64,000 nt of DNA from Tricholomella constricta (taxonomy: Eukaryota; Basidiomycota; Agaricomycetes; Agaricales; Lyophyllaceae), in the NCBI GenBank assembly GCA_013368375.1, contig JAACJP010000003.1, positions 1,178,001-1,242,000 on the forward strand, given 5' to 3'. This document shows, piece after piece, positions 1-10,577 of this stretch (positions are counted from its first letter, which is position 1; each line of letters starts with the position of its first letter). The position numbers and the translations under genes were made by a program. The notes beneath the pieces were generated by a model. The model did not search any database. It saw only the letters and a program-made list of their open reading frames with translations, and was not told the DNA's origin.

Positions 1-147
1 GATGCGTGCATATAATTTTTTGCGATACGTCCGAGATGATTCAAAAGATACTTACAATCAGTCGACAAGCGCCCAACAACCAACTTCTGACTCGTGCTCC
101 ACTTCCTGCCTTTGTCTCTGACTGTCTCTCGACATCGACACCAAATA

Positions 148-2347
148 ATGACTGAAGTCTTGCTGGAAGTTTGTGGCCCATCTCTTCTGGCCTGGCACTC
201 ACCCACTTGTTGTTGCTCAAGGTGACAACTCCGGGACTGGCGTATATATGTTTAGGAGGCTTCGTGGTCGCCGTGAGTCATTTGATCTTCCAAAGCTGGT
301 CGAGATGTGCACACGACCACATAACGTATCGCGTGTCCGACTGTTGCCAGCTAGTTGCCTACCACATCCTAACTATGCTCTCGACCACAGTTCTCTATGT
401 TCTCGCTGCTCGTAAAGGAACGAGTGAGTCAGAAATTCTGTCCTACACGAGTTGGTCAACTTACGCGCTTCCAAGTTCTACATCAATGAAGTCGTACTCG
501 GAACTGCCTTTGGTGTTCTCATGGGCCCGCATGTCGCCGACATATTCGATCCGCGGTCCTGGGGAGCAGAGTCAACTTTCATCACACGCGAGGTAACTCG
601 CATCGTCCTCGCCACGGGCCTTTTTGCCATCGGAGTCGAGCTTCCCAAGTCTTACATGGCAAAGCACGCCAAAAGCCTCGTTGTTATGGTTGTCCCGACC
701 ATGGCCGTCGGCTGGGTCATCGTGTCTAGCAAGTTTTCTAACCCTGTGCACAGCTCCGTCCTGATCATTCACGCAGGCCTTCTGTTTGGCTTGTTCCCCA
801 AATTATCTTTCATTTCATGCCTTGCAATTGCATCGTGTTTGACCCCCACTGATCCCATCATCTGTGCGGCGATAGTAGGCCAGTAAAACATTTATCCATG
901 TCTCAGTTTATGCTCGTAATATTGAAACCGTACACCAGGCGGAAAGTACGCCAAAAAGCATGTGCCTCTCAATCTGCGTCAAATCCTATCCGCGGAATCT
1001 GCAGCGAACGACGGGCTGGCGTTCCCGTTTATGACGATTTCTCTGTATCTCATTGTTGACTCTTCAAGCAGAGCTGCAGTCAGTAGCTGGGTCCTTATTG
1101 GATGGCTTTGTGAGCACCATCGTGCGACTGAATATGCTCTTCCTCAACGTTGCCTTTGCAGACCAAGTGATCATGGGTACCATCGTCGGCGCTATCCTCG
1201 GTATTATGCTTCGCTTATCTATGTGGATACCATAAAATCATCTATCATAGGTCTCATTTTCTCTTACCTCATGAAATTCTCCCATAAACGTGGGTATATC
1301 GATCGGGAATCCTATGTCGCACAGTACCTCGCCCTCGCCATTTTTATCACCGGAATAGTGAGTACAATTGGCAGTGACGACCTCTTGGCAGCATTTGCAG
1401 CAGGTAAACATGCTCCCTTGACATTCATTGTATCTGACGTTCAACCCGTGTCCAGGCAGCGCAATCTCCTGGGATGGGGAATTCAACGATCACACTGAAG
1501 GCGAAGTGTTCTCCTCGGTAATCGACCTCGTCCTCAATTGTGCCTGCTTCGTGTACATCGGCGCCTGGCTCCCCTTTGATGCCTTCAACAGCCCCGATCT
1601 TGGTATCGTCCCCTGGCGCTTGGTTGTTCTCTTCATTTCCATCCTCTTTCTCCGACGCATCCCAGCCATCTTAGCACTTTATAAGTGGATTCCAGAAATC
1701 AAAACGTGGCGCGAAGCCCTTTTCACTGGTCATTTTGGTAAGCACTGAATAAACTCTGCATGCGATCCTGCGTCTCATGCTTTGACAGGTCCTGTAAGTT
1801 TCAAGAAAGTGGTCACGCTGTCCGGTTCTCACAAATCTCTCAGATGGGTGTCGGAGCAGTTTTCATCGCCTCTCTCGCTTTACACAAGCTGCCAACCCCT
1901 CAGGATCCACCTCAAAACGAAGAAGAGTTCCTAGCCACATGTCTCGAGCCTATCGTCGCCTTTGTCGTTCTTGGTTCCATCATTATCCGTATGAATACGA
2001 ACCTTCTTCCTTATCTCGCCTCCCAATGACCTAATCTTCTCCCAGATGGCCTTTCTATCCCCTTCTTCTCCCTCAGCAAGAATACATTGACCATGACCAA
2101 CACACTGACGAACAAAACCCCAGACTGGATGATTGGAATCCGCCACGCACCTACAATCGGCAGCTCTCCTCCCGGCATCGCGTCCCCCATAGCCGAAAAG
2201 GAAGTCGCTGGAACCAGCACAGGGGTGCACGCAGCTGAACTCAGCCAAGCACTGGAACAACAACGACCACAGACTCGGTCTCTTTCGCCCAGCATCCATG
2301 ATGAACCTGCCCAGCCGAAGGCAGTCCACTTCCCCTCAGCCCAATAA
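148..2347 (+). CDS. NHA1: Na+/H+ antiporter, fungal NHA1/SOD2 type (CPA1)
   Basis: Membrane antiporter that expels Na+ (and K+) in exchange for H+, normally at the plasma membrane. The spliced protein begins MTEVLLEVTTPGLAYICLGG and contains family blocks YINEVVLGTAFGVLMGP, SCLTPTDPI, LSAESAANDGLAFPF, STIGSDDLLAAFAAG and TGHFGPMGVGA, all inside hydrophobic segments, with a short hydrophilic tail. My exons are 148-168, 222-272, 391-423, 476-728, 777-878, 939-1109, 1162-1200, 1251-1403, 1456-1737, 1789-1793, 1844-1988 and 2046-2347; they total 1557 nt (518 residues) with no frame conflict. Two introns (729-776 and 879-938) need GC donors and one exon is only 5 nt. The start is chosen because the first seven codons splice directly into the conserved TTPGLAY block. 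Family assignment is firm; the first two exons are less certain. Confidence 0.9.
1789..1793 (+). other. 5-nt micro-exon in the antiporter gene
   Basis: The bases GTCCT lie between an intron ending tttgacag (1738-1788) and an intron starting gtaagt (1794-1843). Including them joins ...HFG to P to MGVGAVF in frame, restoring the conserved HFGPMGVGA block. Skipping them shifts the frame. Confidence 0.75.
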
Positions 2348-2630
2348 CGCAGGCTTCCGGGGCCTCGCGCCCGAAATCTTCTCTCTTCACCCTTCAGATA
2401 GACGCTTTTTGGTCAGCGGAAGAAAGCCGGTTGTTATTATGTATTACACGGTGATCTATCAATCATGAGATGGTGTTCTGGGAAGGTTAGCAGCACCGAG
2501 CGACTACATTTGTGATGTATGTGGCAAAAAATGTTCAATGCGACAAATATACGTGAAAGGCAGAAGATGACATGAAAACAATGACGGACCAGTCCGAAAA
2601 ATTGAGTGACCTATTTCACGACAATGTAAA

Positions 2631-3639
2631 TCACTCGAAGGGATTCGTTCGGCCCGCCTGAAGCACATTGAGCGCAATCAGTAACGAAGAACAGAGCGAC
2701 TCACCTGGTAATTGCCCCCGCGGTCAGGCCCTTCTCCACACCCACAAAGCCAATCATGCCACCACCTTGTCTCCTTCGGCTGGTCATGCGCACTATCAGC
2801 GGACCTTGACGAAGCTGGTGGGGATGTCGGAGGGGGCGGAGCATCTATCGGCGGAGGAGGTGTACGCGGCGGGGGCAACCCAAGCGGCATCGGGGGTCCG
2901 GGTGGTGCCCGTGTAAACGAGGACGACGCTGCAGGTAACAGCGCGGGGCGTGCGGGGTCAACGAATGACTGGCTCGATAGGAGTGTCGAAGACGGGCTTT
3001 CCGTCGATGGACTCATGACTGCCGTGCGCTGATGGGGGTCGGCGAAGGGTGATAAAGACTCCGGTGGGTTAGCAAACGGATTTTCTGCGTCGGCGAAATC
3101 TCTGTGGTGTGGAGATGGGGATGGACTGGGACTAGGACTGGGTGTAGGAGTAGCGTTGATATCGTTGAGAGGAACAGAATTCATGTTCTCTTGGGATTGG
3201 AGAGCGACATGGTTGCCGAGACTGCTATCGTTTTTGTGCCTCGAACGTTGGGCAGACCACAATAGACTCGCTCTTCGCGACACGTCCCCGACCAGCGACG
3301 GGGATGCCTGCATTGAATCTCGGGCAGACTTGCGCCGCTGCCGCTCGACAGCATCCCATCGCCTGAGATTCTGTTAAAGCCGTGAGCAACATGTCTCTCA
3401 ACCGGAACGCGACTTGCCTCCTCAATCCGACGTGTTTCCTCTGCATCGTCGTTTGTGGGCGGGTATGCGGCGCTCTCCGGCGAGTGTGCAGGTCCATCGT
3501 CGTCATAGCCCAGATCAACCTCTCTCTGTTTGCCCTTTGAGTTGGTCGAGTCGGTTTCGGCAAGGAAAGTCCTCTCATTGCTGGATCCAGAGTGGGAGGT
3601 GTGAGGGGTAATGGTGTCTATGGAAGAGATGGAGGTCAT
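2631..3639 (-). CDS. Hypothetical disordered protein with conserved Cys/Trp-rich C-terminus
   Basis: Not recognised as a named family. Three exons (3639-3418, 3370-2705, 2657-2631) total 915 nt and encode 304 residues. The N-terminal 74 residues are acidic and polar, followed by a basic stretch (RRWDAVERQRRKSARDS), a Ser-Pro dipeptide run, a proline-rich segment, and a compact end reading RWWHDWLCGCGEGPDRGG then AGRTNPFE. I recall a similar tail in other Agaricomycete proteins, which suggests it is the functional part, perhaps a metal- or lipid-binding module. The first intron (3371-3417) uses a GC donor, GCAAGT; no GT donor nearby keeps the frame. The second intron is gtgagt to cttcag. No transmembrane segment or signal peptide is evident. 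Confidence 0.7.
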
Positions 3640-3832
3640 GGGGGTTGGCCGTGGGCAACGTTGGTTGCACTGGGCAAGTTGACAACTAATGTCCGTAATG
3701 GGAAAATATCCTTTACTTCCAAGTGTAATTAGTGAAGCAATGCTTCGTCATATAAAGTGGTATCAATGTCCGTAGAGATAATTCTACACAGATTATACGA
3801 AAGCAAAAGTAACGAGCATCATATCCACATCC

Positions 3833-5235
3833 TCAGAACCGTCCGTCGTTAGGCTGTCTCCCAGATTGCATCATCAAGCTATCGTCAAATTCAGAGCTCC
3901 CATCATCTGCAAGGTAGTGTCGCAATCCAGAACCTTTGGGAGCCGCATTTTGCAGGATCGGTGCCTGCGCATCATCTGAAAAAGCCCCGTCACGGCTGTA
4001 CATTGTGCTTCGGGCACTATTCCCGTTTCCGGGCAGTGAGAGGATGGACGCACGAGCGGTTTCCCTCATCTGCAGCAGATTTTGATGGAAAGCGTTCTAA
4101 ATTCCTGTCTGTAAGAAAAGGTTGGTGTCCAGGGGAGCAAGGGAGCAAACCTGTTCCCGCCAGTATTGGAGGCGCTTCTCACGCTCTTCGTCGCGCTGTT
4201 TCCTATGAGTAAAGAAAAGAGCGAACAAGGTTCCAAACATTCCTGTCGAGTTACATCAGCAGCGAAGGGAGAAACGCCAGCTAAGCGTAGATGCATACCA
4301 CCGAAAATTCCAATGCCGACCACAATATAGACCCAGATAGCAAAATGGTGGGGAATGGCTTCGCTGATGCCACAGACACCGGAGGACATGCAGTTCCATG
4401 ATTCACATCTGTGATATACATGGTAAGCCTAGGGTCAGATCGAGGTCAATCCACACCAACTCTTTATCAGCGGTGCAAGCATCGCCAAGATTCTTTTCTG
4501 TGATGCAGAGGCCCGTAGCAGCATCGCAGTATAGACCAAGGTGACAGTCGCCTCTGTAATCCAAATCAACGGAAAGAAAAGTCACAAGGTAGGTCCACGA
4601 ACGCACCGAGATACAATATCAATGAACTCGCCATCTACGCCGTAAGCGATGTACGCTGTATTCTCCACAGTGCAGTCGACACCCAGGGTTTTGTTTGCCC
4701 ACCTGAAGGCCATTATGAGGACAGCTCGGTGCTCACAAAGACACGATAACGCACATGCATTTCGAGTTGAGGCAAACTGAGCCATTGACATTGAGACCGC
4801 GACCTGTGATGTCTGCAAGCTCTTTGAAATTGGGAGGGGCTTCACATTGGTCTGGCAAAGATGTATGTGCAAGTAGACAAGACACGAGGAAAAACGGCGC
4901 TCACCGTCACGATTAAGCTGGCAATCACCGTCTACCGGGACAAGTTCTTGGCATTTATCCTCCTCGTCGGGGCAGAACTGGCCCTTGGGACACTTGTCGG
5001 GTATGCGGTCATCAGGCCCATAGCCAAAGGGAAAATCGTCCTTCCTGCATCCTTTCTTGACGCACTTGCCCTGGGGTCCGCAGAAGCTCTGGGAGTCGCA
5101 CTCGCTCCAAAATTGATAGGTGCCGGCCTGCAGACGGTTCTCGCCCTGGTTGCAGGATTCGCCAACCTTCGCAGTGCCGGCCTGAACAAGGGAGTATGAA
5201 GAGAATAAAAAGAGCGTGAGGGGCAGTAACTGCAT
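3833..5235 (-). CDS. Cysteine-rich secretory-pathway protein with one transmembrane helix
   Basis: The protein starts with a clear signal peptide (MQLLPLTLFLFSSYSLVQAG), then about 200 residues with many paired cysteines (for example ESCNQG, SFCGPQGKC, KGQFCPDEEDKC, LGLYCDAATGLC, GDACTAD). A single membrane helix follows (AIWVYIVVGIGIFGG), then a short basic cytoplasmic stretch and a polar tail ending RQPNDGRF. At least five introns interrupt it, for instance after QLNRD and after NSKCM. The layout suggests a type I surface or vacuolar/ER membrane protein with a disulfide-rich lumenal domain. I recognise it only as a conserved basidiomycete hypothetical; no enzymatic motif is visible. It lies 193 bp upstream of, and on the same strand as, the 2631-3639 gene. 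Confidence 0.75.
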
Positions 5236-6112
5236 CGTTGGATTGAGAAAACTGAAAGGAGCCGAGATGCAACAACGCCCATCTAAGTTCTTATGTAATC
5301 ATTACATACACACGGCTGGCCGCCGCCGTACCCAACTCTGTATGGCGAGCTTCGGTGACTGGTGCTTGCACATACAGAGGTAGAAAATACAGGAGAGAGG
5401 TTGCCGCTCCCAGTATAGTTCTTTAGAACTATGTAGTAATTTCGAATGAACGGGCGAAACAGATTACATACGCCACAGCATCTGTGAACCTAAGTTGTGT
5501 ACTACCAAGTAATACTTAGAAGGGACAAACTCGTTGCCTCAGTCTGTAAGAGAATTTAATTGTGATCTCCCGCAGCATCTGTCAAGTCCCCTGCGCTGCA
5601 TAATGTGGCGACATGGACCCTTGAACCGCCTGTTGCTCGGGAAGGATACCGTGCTGGAGGTCTTTGCTGAGGTATTTATTGTGGCGAAATGGTAGATACC
5701 TGGTGCGATGGAATGATACCTGGAGGTAGTCGATGCCCCATACTGTTGGCCTCCCAATGAAGAACCCTGTCGTGGCGATGTGGCTACCTGAGTTAATTGT
5801 TGAAGAGGCGCGCATCCTCATACGAAGGGGAAATTGAACGAGTAAAGATGTTCGCAATGGGGCGGGTGGGTTGCATCGGTTTGAAAGACAGCGGGGGAGT
5901 TCTGCAGTATTTTAAGCATGGAGTATGATTCATTCGCATTTGTTAAGCAATTACATCCACCAAAATACGGCTGAGGTTAAGTCGATGACTCAAAGTATGA
6001 CGGAGGAACGTCGCGACAATTGAAAGGGCATCGTGTTTGGCAGTGATCGGGCGGCGGCGCGGTCAGAACGTCGACAGCGTCGCCGCTCGTCGCCGTCCGT
6101 CGTGCTCCCACC
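5236..6112. other. Intergenic region, no gene seen
   Basis: This region separates the divergently transcribed Cys-rich protein gene and Smr gene, so it probably holds both promoters. Short open frames on the minus strand (5539-5857) lack family motifs and splice logic. No repeat or RNA gene is visible. Confidence 0.5.
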
Positions 6113-7106
6113 ATGATGTTACAACTCTTCAAGTCCATAATAAACTTATTCTGCGGCACTGCAGACAACAAGCCGTCCCCGTCGCCACCACCGCAGAACC
6201 TCTCACAGCAACAACACTACCACCCCCACGAGCCACAGCAGCAGCATGCCCAAAAGCCATCCTCACCCTACAGACCCCAGAAACACGAGGTGCGCCTCGA
6301 ATTGTCCAACCAAATCCACAGGTTAACGATATATTTCCATCCAGGACCTCAATCAAATAAACCAGAGCAATGACTACTACGTGAACCTGCGCGCACGCGC
6401 CAACGAGGAGGGAGATAGCATGGCCAAATGCTTCGAGCAGAGCCACCAGGCGTATGCCCGGGGCGACGGCGCCGAGGCCAAGACGCTCTCCAACCGCGGC
6501 AAGGAACATCAGCGTAAAAGGGAAGCTCTCAACAAACAGGCGGCCGACTGGATTTTCCTCGGTGCATAGTACCCTCTGCTACGCGTGCCAGCTTCTCACT
6601 GACCCATCTTGCGTAGAAAACAACAAGGTATTGCTCCTAGCATCTCGACCTTTTGGAGTCTGACCGTCTGCCAGGACAGTAAGCCTGGTGAAATTGACCT
6701 GCATGGACTCTATGTCAAGGAGGCTATAGCGCGTACTGACCAAGCCATCCAAGAGGCGAAACGACGAGGTGACTCCGAGCTCCATCTCATCGTCGGTACG
6801 TGCATTCTCCACACAAATTACACACTTATTCACAACCATATAGGCAAAGGACTGCATTCCAGAAACGGTTCTGCGAAGATCAAGCCAGCTGTCGAGGAAC
6901 TTATGCAAAAGTGCGCTTTCGAATTACAACCAGTCTTGTCCCTTCTGAATGATGCCATGCTCAGACATCGACTACTTGCCGAGCTTGATCCCCGCAACGC
7001 TGGTGTTCTCATCGTGCAGATCAACTCCAGCAGCAACAGAGGCGTCGGAGCTGACGAGATCACACGTCGCCTCGAGCGCAATGACGAAGGCTGCACCATC
7101 ATGTAG
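6113..7106 (+). CDS. Smr-domain protein (DUF1771 plus Smr endonuclease-like domain)
   Basis: After a Gln/Pro/His-rich N-terminus comes a DUF1771-type helix (NDYYVNLRARANEEGDSMAK to HQRKREALNKQAADWIF), then the Smr domain: EIDLHGLYVKEAI, ELHLIVGKGLHS and a C-terminal segment. The LHGL and GKGLHS motifs mark the Smr fold, a nucleic-acid-binding and often nicking or endonucleolytic domain; eukaryotic members such as yeast Cue2 act in mRNA no-go decay. The end reads DEGCTIM. Six exons are needed, including a short one encoding ENNK between about 6616 and 6627. The first of two adjacent ATGs is used. The last intron runs about 6911-6960. The gene faces the antizyme gene tail to tail. Confidence 0.88.
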
Positions 7107-7428
7107 CCCCCCCTTCACCAGACGACCATCATTGCTCTGCCTGTCTTTACATATACCATGTATCTGTAATGTATCGTTCTATTTTGGAGGACTGCCATCA
7201 CCCACGAGGTGCTATCTTGAAAACCTTTCAAATCAAAAGCAACCACTCACACGGGTCATAAGATAAACTCCACCTCCCTGTTGAAAACGTAGTACCGAGC
7301 TACTAAATACAACATATCAAGAAACGTAGAAGAAGAAATGATATTTGAAGCATTTTGCCTCAAGCAAACAAAACACCGCAGCAATGCAACACGGCTCATA
7401 TAGTGATGGTATGATGGGGTGGGTCTCC
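7107..7428. other. Convergent 3' intergenic region (Smr gene / antizyme)
   Basis: Stop codons of the two convergent genes lie about 320 bp apart. The stretch should hold two 3' UTRs; no other feature is seen. Confidence 0.5.
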
Positions 7429-8506
7429 TCAGATCTCGAGCCCAACAAGGACAAAGGCGGGGTCGACCTGGTAGACAGGCTTGGTGACGACAGTTCCGCC
7501 GACGTACATGAGGGAGTGAAGGAGTGCGCCGAGGTTGGGAGACGCGCGCTCCAGGACAATTACGAGGGCGGAGCATTCGAGCCTCTCATCGGCCAGATCC
7601 AACAGGGCCACGATGCTATACCGCATTAAGTCAATTATTTCCGAGTAGAACTATGCTACTACAACGCACCTTTCCCGGAGGCTGACGGACTCTGCGCTCT
7701 TGCCGTCAACGTACAGTGTCTTTGGTTTTCCGGGGAGCTCGAGGACGACGCCGTCAAAGGACGCACCCATGTTAGGAGCCGAGATCGAGACTCTCTTGGC
7801 ATACGGCAGCGCCTGAAGCCCTTCGTGGGGGAACAAGTTCATGAGAAAGTCAAGGGCATCCTTCTCCTGTTTCTTGTCAAAGGCAACAGGCGAGCACCTT
7901 GAACCGAGGCTCCCAAAGTCACTGTCGTCGTCGTCGGGGGTCAAGGGGGGCGTCGAGAGATCAGAGACGGCTCTGGCGGGGATCGCGCGTGGGCAGGCCA
8001 CGGGGCGAGAGATGTTGGTAGTGAGATTGGTGTTGGTATTTGCAGGCGGTGCATTGTAGGGTTTATTGATTAAGGGATAGTGAAATTCAGGCGAAGAAGA
8101 ATTAAAAACGCTGGGGGAGGTGGAGTAAATAGACGCCGGGCTGCCTGTCACGCAGTCCGACGACCCTCGGTCTGGAGGGCATTTTGTCCTAGGGGCGTCA
8201 AAAACGCCACTAAGTAGTTTGGATCAGCTGGTGTGGATGTGTGATCATAAAAGAACCCACCCCAGGTCCCCCAGAGAAGGTAGTAGAGTAGTAGTACATG
8301 TCGTCAGTGCCTTGAAGATGGCACACGGCAAGCACACTGGCCTCGGTGTCGAAAGGAAGAGAAGCCCCATCTCCAACGGTTTGACGACCGTTGCTGCAGA
8401 TGAATAGACGATTAAGGTCAGCGCAAGGAGGAGACAGAGATAGGACGAACGTGGGGCAAAGACTAGATTTTTGTTTTAAAATATTCGACATTGTATTCAA
8501 CGACAT
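7429..8506 (-). CDS. OAZ1: Ornithine decarboxylase antizyme, expressed by +1 ribosomal frameshift
   Basis: Antizyme binds ornithine decarboxylase, sends it to the proteasome and limits polyamine uptake. The core domain is clear: EKDALDFLMNLFPHEGL, ESIVALLDLADERLECSALV, LLHSLMYVGGTVV and a C-terminal GLEI. Exon 1 (8506-8261) encodes ORF1, including VLAVCHLQGTDDMYYYSTTF. After an intron of 8260-8210, ORF1 reads only W-R-F and meets TGA at 8200-8198. ORF2 continues in the +1 frame (GAC at 8199) through an intron at 7669-7616 to the stop at 7429. This yields about 323 residues, longer than animal antizymes because of a Ser/Pro-rich linker. An alternative in-frame ATG lies at 8491. Family is certain; the shift site is inferred from frames. 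Confidence 0.88.
8197..8203 (-). promoter_or_regulatory. Candidate +1 frameshift site TTT-TGA-C in antizyme mRNA
   Basis: Reading on the minus strand, ORF1 codon TTT (8203-8201) is followed by TGA (8200-8198) and C. Skipping the T gives GAC and opens the frame that encodes the whole conserved antizyme domain. Polyamine-stimulated +1 shifting at a codon followed by TGA is the rule in this family. Confidence 0.7.
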
Positions 8507-8955
8507 AAGCTGCCAACTTGATAGATTTGCGAGGGTTTGAGCGGGGGACTGTATTCTGTATTTTTTGTGAGCAATTGAGTGGGCCAGTGAGCAGACATGA
8601 AAACGGACCTTGGACGTAGGGGTGCAAGGCGATTTGTGGGTCTCACAATCAAACAAGGCCAAGCAAGGCCCCGTTGCTCTCGGGACTCGGCAACTCCCGG
8701 GGTGCACGTGCTCACTAAATCGAGGGGCAAGTTTTGTGTAGACGAGCCCAGCACCGCCAGAGACAGCGACCTCAAGACTTGTGAGTATCCCTTTCCTTCC
8801 CCTTCGCATCTCCAGACAGTTGCCAGCATCGTATTCTTCGTCTCGTGCAGTTTTATGGAGCAATTCATGGCAGAATTAGATGGATTGCACTTCGACCTTC
8901 CGGATGACCGTTGCTCACATCTTGCTTCACAGTACCCTTTCGCCAAACACACAAT
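8507..8955. promoter_or_regulatory. Shared upstream region of antizyme and RPS2
   Basis: The two genes diverge from this stretch of about 450 bp, which must carry both promoters. Long open frames here (minus strand to 8863, plus strand from 8597) have no protein similarity that I can recognise. The pyrimidine-rich segments at about 8790-8850 are typical near fungal ribosomal-protein starts. Confidence 0.5.
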
Positions 8956-9842
8956 ATGGCTGACGCTGCACGCGGACGTGGTGGATTTGGACGTGGACGT
9001 GGAGACAGAGGCCGTGGCCGTAGGGGCCCCCGCCGTGGAGGACGCAAGGACGAGGAGAAAGAATGGTGAGCATCGTCCATCATCGTTCCTCCTCCGATGC
9101 CAATTCTTCTTCTAGGGTCCCCGTCACAAAATTGGGCCGTCTCGTGAAGGACGGAAAAATCAAGTCTATGGAGGAAATCTACCTCTTCTCGCTCCCCGTC
9201 AAGGAGTACCAGATCATCGACTTCTTCCTCCCAAAGCTCAAGGACGAGGTCATGAAGATTATGCCCGTGCAGAAGCAGACTCGCGCTGGTCAGCGCACAC
9301 GCTTCAAGGCTTTCGTCGCTATCGGTGACAGTGAGGGTCACGTCGGACTTGGTGTCAAGTGCGCCAAGGAAGTCGCCACTGCCATCCGTGGTGCCATCAT
9401 CCTTGCCAAGCTTTCCGTCATTCCCGTACGGAGAGGTTACTGGGGTGCTGCTCTTGGAGAGCCCCATACTGTGCCTTCCAAGGTCAGCGGCAAGGTCGGC
9501 TCCGTCATGTGCCGTCTCATCCCTGCTCCCCGGGGAACTGGTATCGTTGCCGCCCCCGCCTCAAAACGTCTGCTGCAGCTCGCTGGTGTCGAGGATTGCT
9601 ACACACAGGCCAAGGGCTCGACCGCGACGATGGGTAATTTCTTGAAGGCTACCTTCGCAGCTGTACGTATCTTCGTATCTGATTCCGGATCTTGATCGAC
9701 TAATGAAAATTATGCGATTTAGATCACCAAAACATACTCTTTCCTTACTCCTGATCTCTGGCGCGAAATCCCCGTGTCCAAGTTCCCTTACGACGAGCAC
9801 AGTGCTCACCTCCAACTTGCGGCAGGCAAGAAGGCATACTAG
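8956..9842 (+). CDS. RPS2: 40S ribosomal protein S2 (uS5)
   Basis: Component of the small ribosomal subunit near the mRNA entry channel. It begins [16 protein letters not shown], the RG-rich tail typical of eukaryotic S2, then [56 protein letters not shown] and [20 protein letters not shown], ending LAAGKKAY. Three exons: 8956-9065, 9116-9662 and 9723-9842, with introns gtgagc/tctag and gtacgt/tttag. Codon use is strongly biased to C-ending codons, as expected for a highly expressed gene. Confidence 0.97.
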
Positions 9843-10577
9843 GCGGTTTGAGTTGTATGGAGTTTTATTCATTTTTGTGTACCTTTTGAGCAATGCCATA
9901 GCCCTCTGCTGCGATCTATGAGCTGAGCCAAACGCGACAAAACCCGTGAACAATGCAACGCCGCGCCACATGAGGTTCAGTGAACGAACGATCAATCGAT
10001 ATACGTGCCTTGAGAGGGATCAAAAACTGCATTAGCGGTGATGGGCTGATGAATATAAAGTAGGGGTGTCCATGTCAATCGCCTTGCAATTGAAGCGCAC
10101 ACTCTTCCAAGGCTTTCGCAACTGGCTGCCACTCCTCGCTCGGTGATCTCATTGACTGACCGTGAGCCTCCGAGGCTATATACTCGACGCGAATGTGTGT
10201 ATCCGGACTGGAATAAGCAATGGACATGGAATCGAAATGTCATGCATGCATTTGACATGGCGTTGACCTTTACTTGTTGAGTCGGGTTTGGCCACGCGCA
10301 ATTCCAAGCTGGCCTGCTCTCTTCCTCCCTTCGACATCTTCGAGCTCTTCCACTTCTGTTCTCTTTCACGGCGGAAAATCTCAAGAGCTGGCGCTTCCGG
10401 CGAGTCCAAAACGCTGCCAACCCCCGGTGACTGCGTGCAGGCCCACATTCTCTAACTTTGTGTGCGTAAAACGAGCTCTCCAACGTAACAGCAGCCCAAA
10501 ATTAACCGCTTTTAGATATATTGCTCTCTGCACCCCCGCCGTCAATATTTTCACGATTTCAGCCCATTTTTGTTCTT
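9843..10577. other. Intergenic region, no gene seen
   Basis: Between the end of RPS2 and the next plus-strand start. It contains the RPS2 3' UTR and presumably the promoter of the downstream gene. Pyrimidine-rich tracts occur at about 10310-10370. Open frames here are short and lack motifs. Confidence 0.5.

Noticed and set aside
3100..3160. Apparent tandem repeat (Ser-Pro run)
   Set aside because: It is coding low complexity inside the hypothetical protein, not a separate element.
5539..5857. Minus-strand open frames of 72-91 codons
   Set aside because: No protein motif, no compatible splice sites, lie between two divergent promoters.
8143..8155. GCG-TGA-C on the minus strand, the shift site known from yeast antizyme
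   Set aside because: A +1 slip there enters a frame that stops at TTT-TAA about 40 bases later and does not reach the antizyme domain; the TTT-TGA site upstream does.
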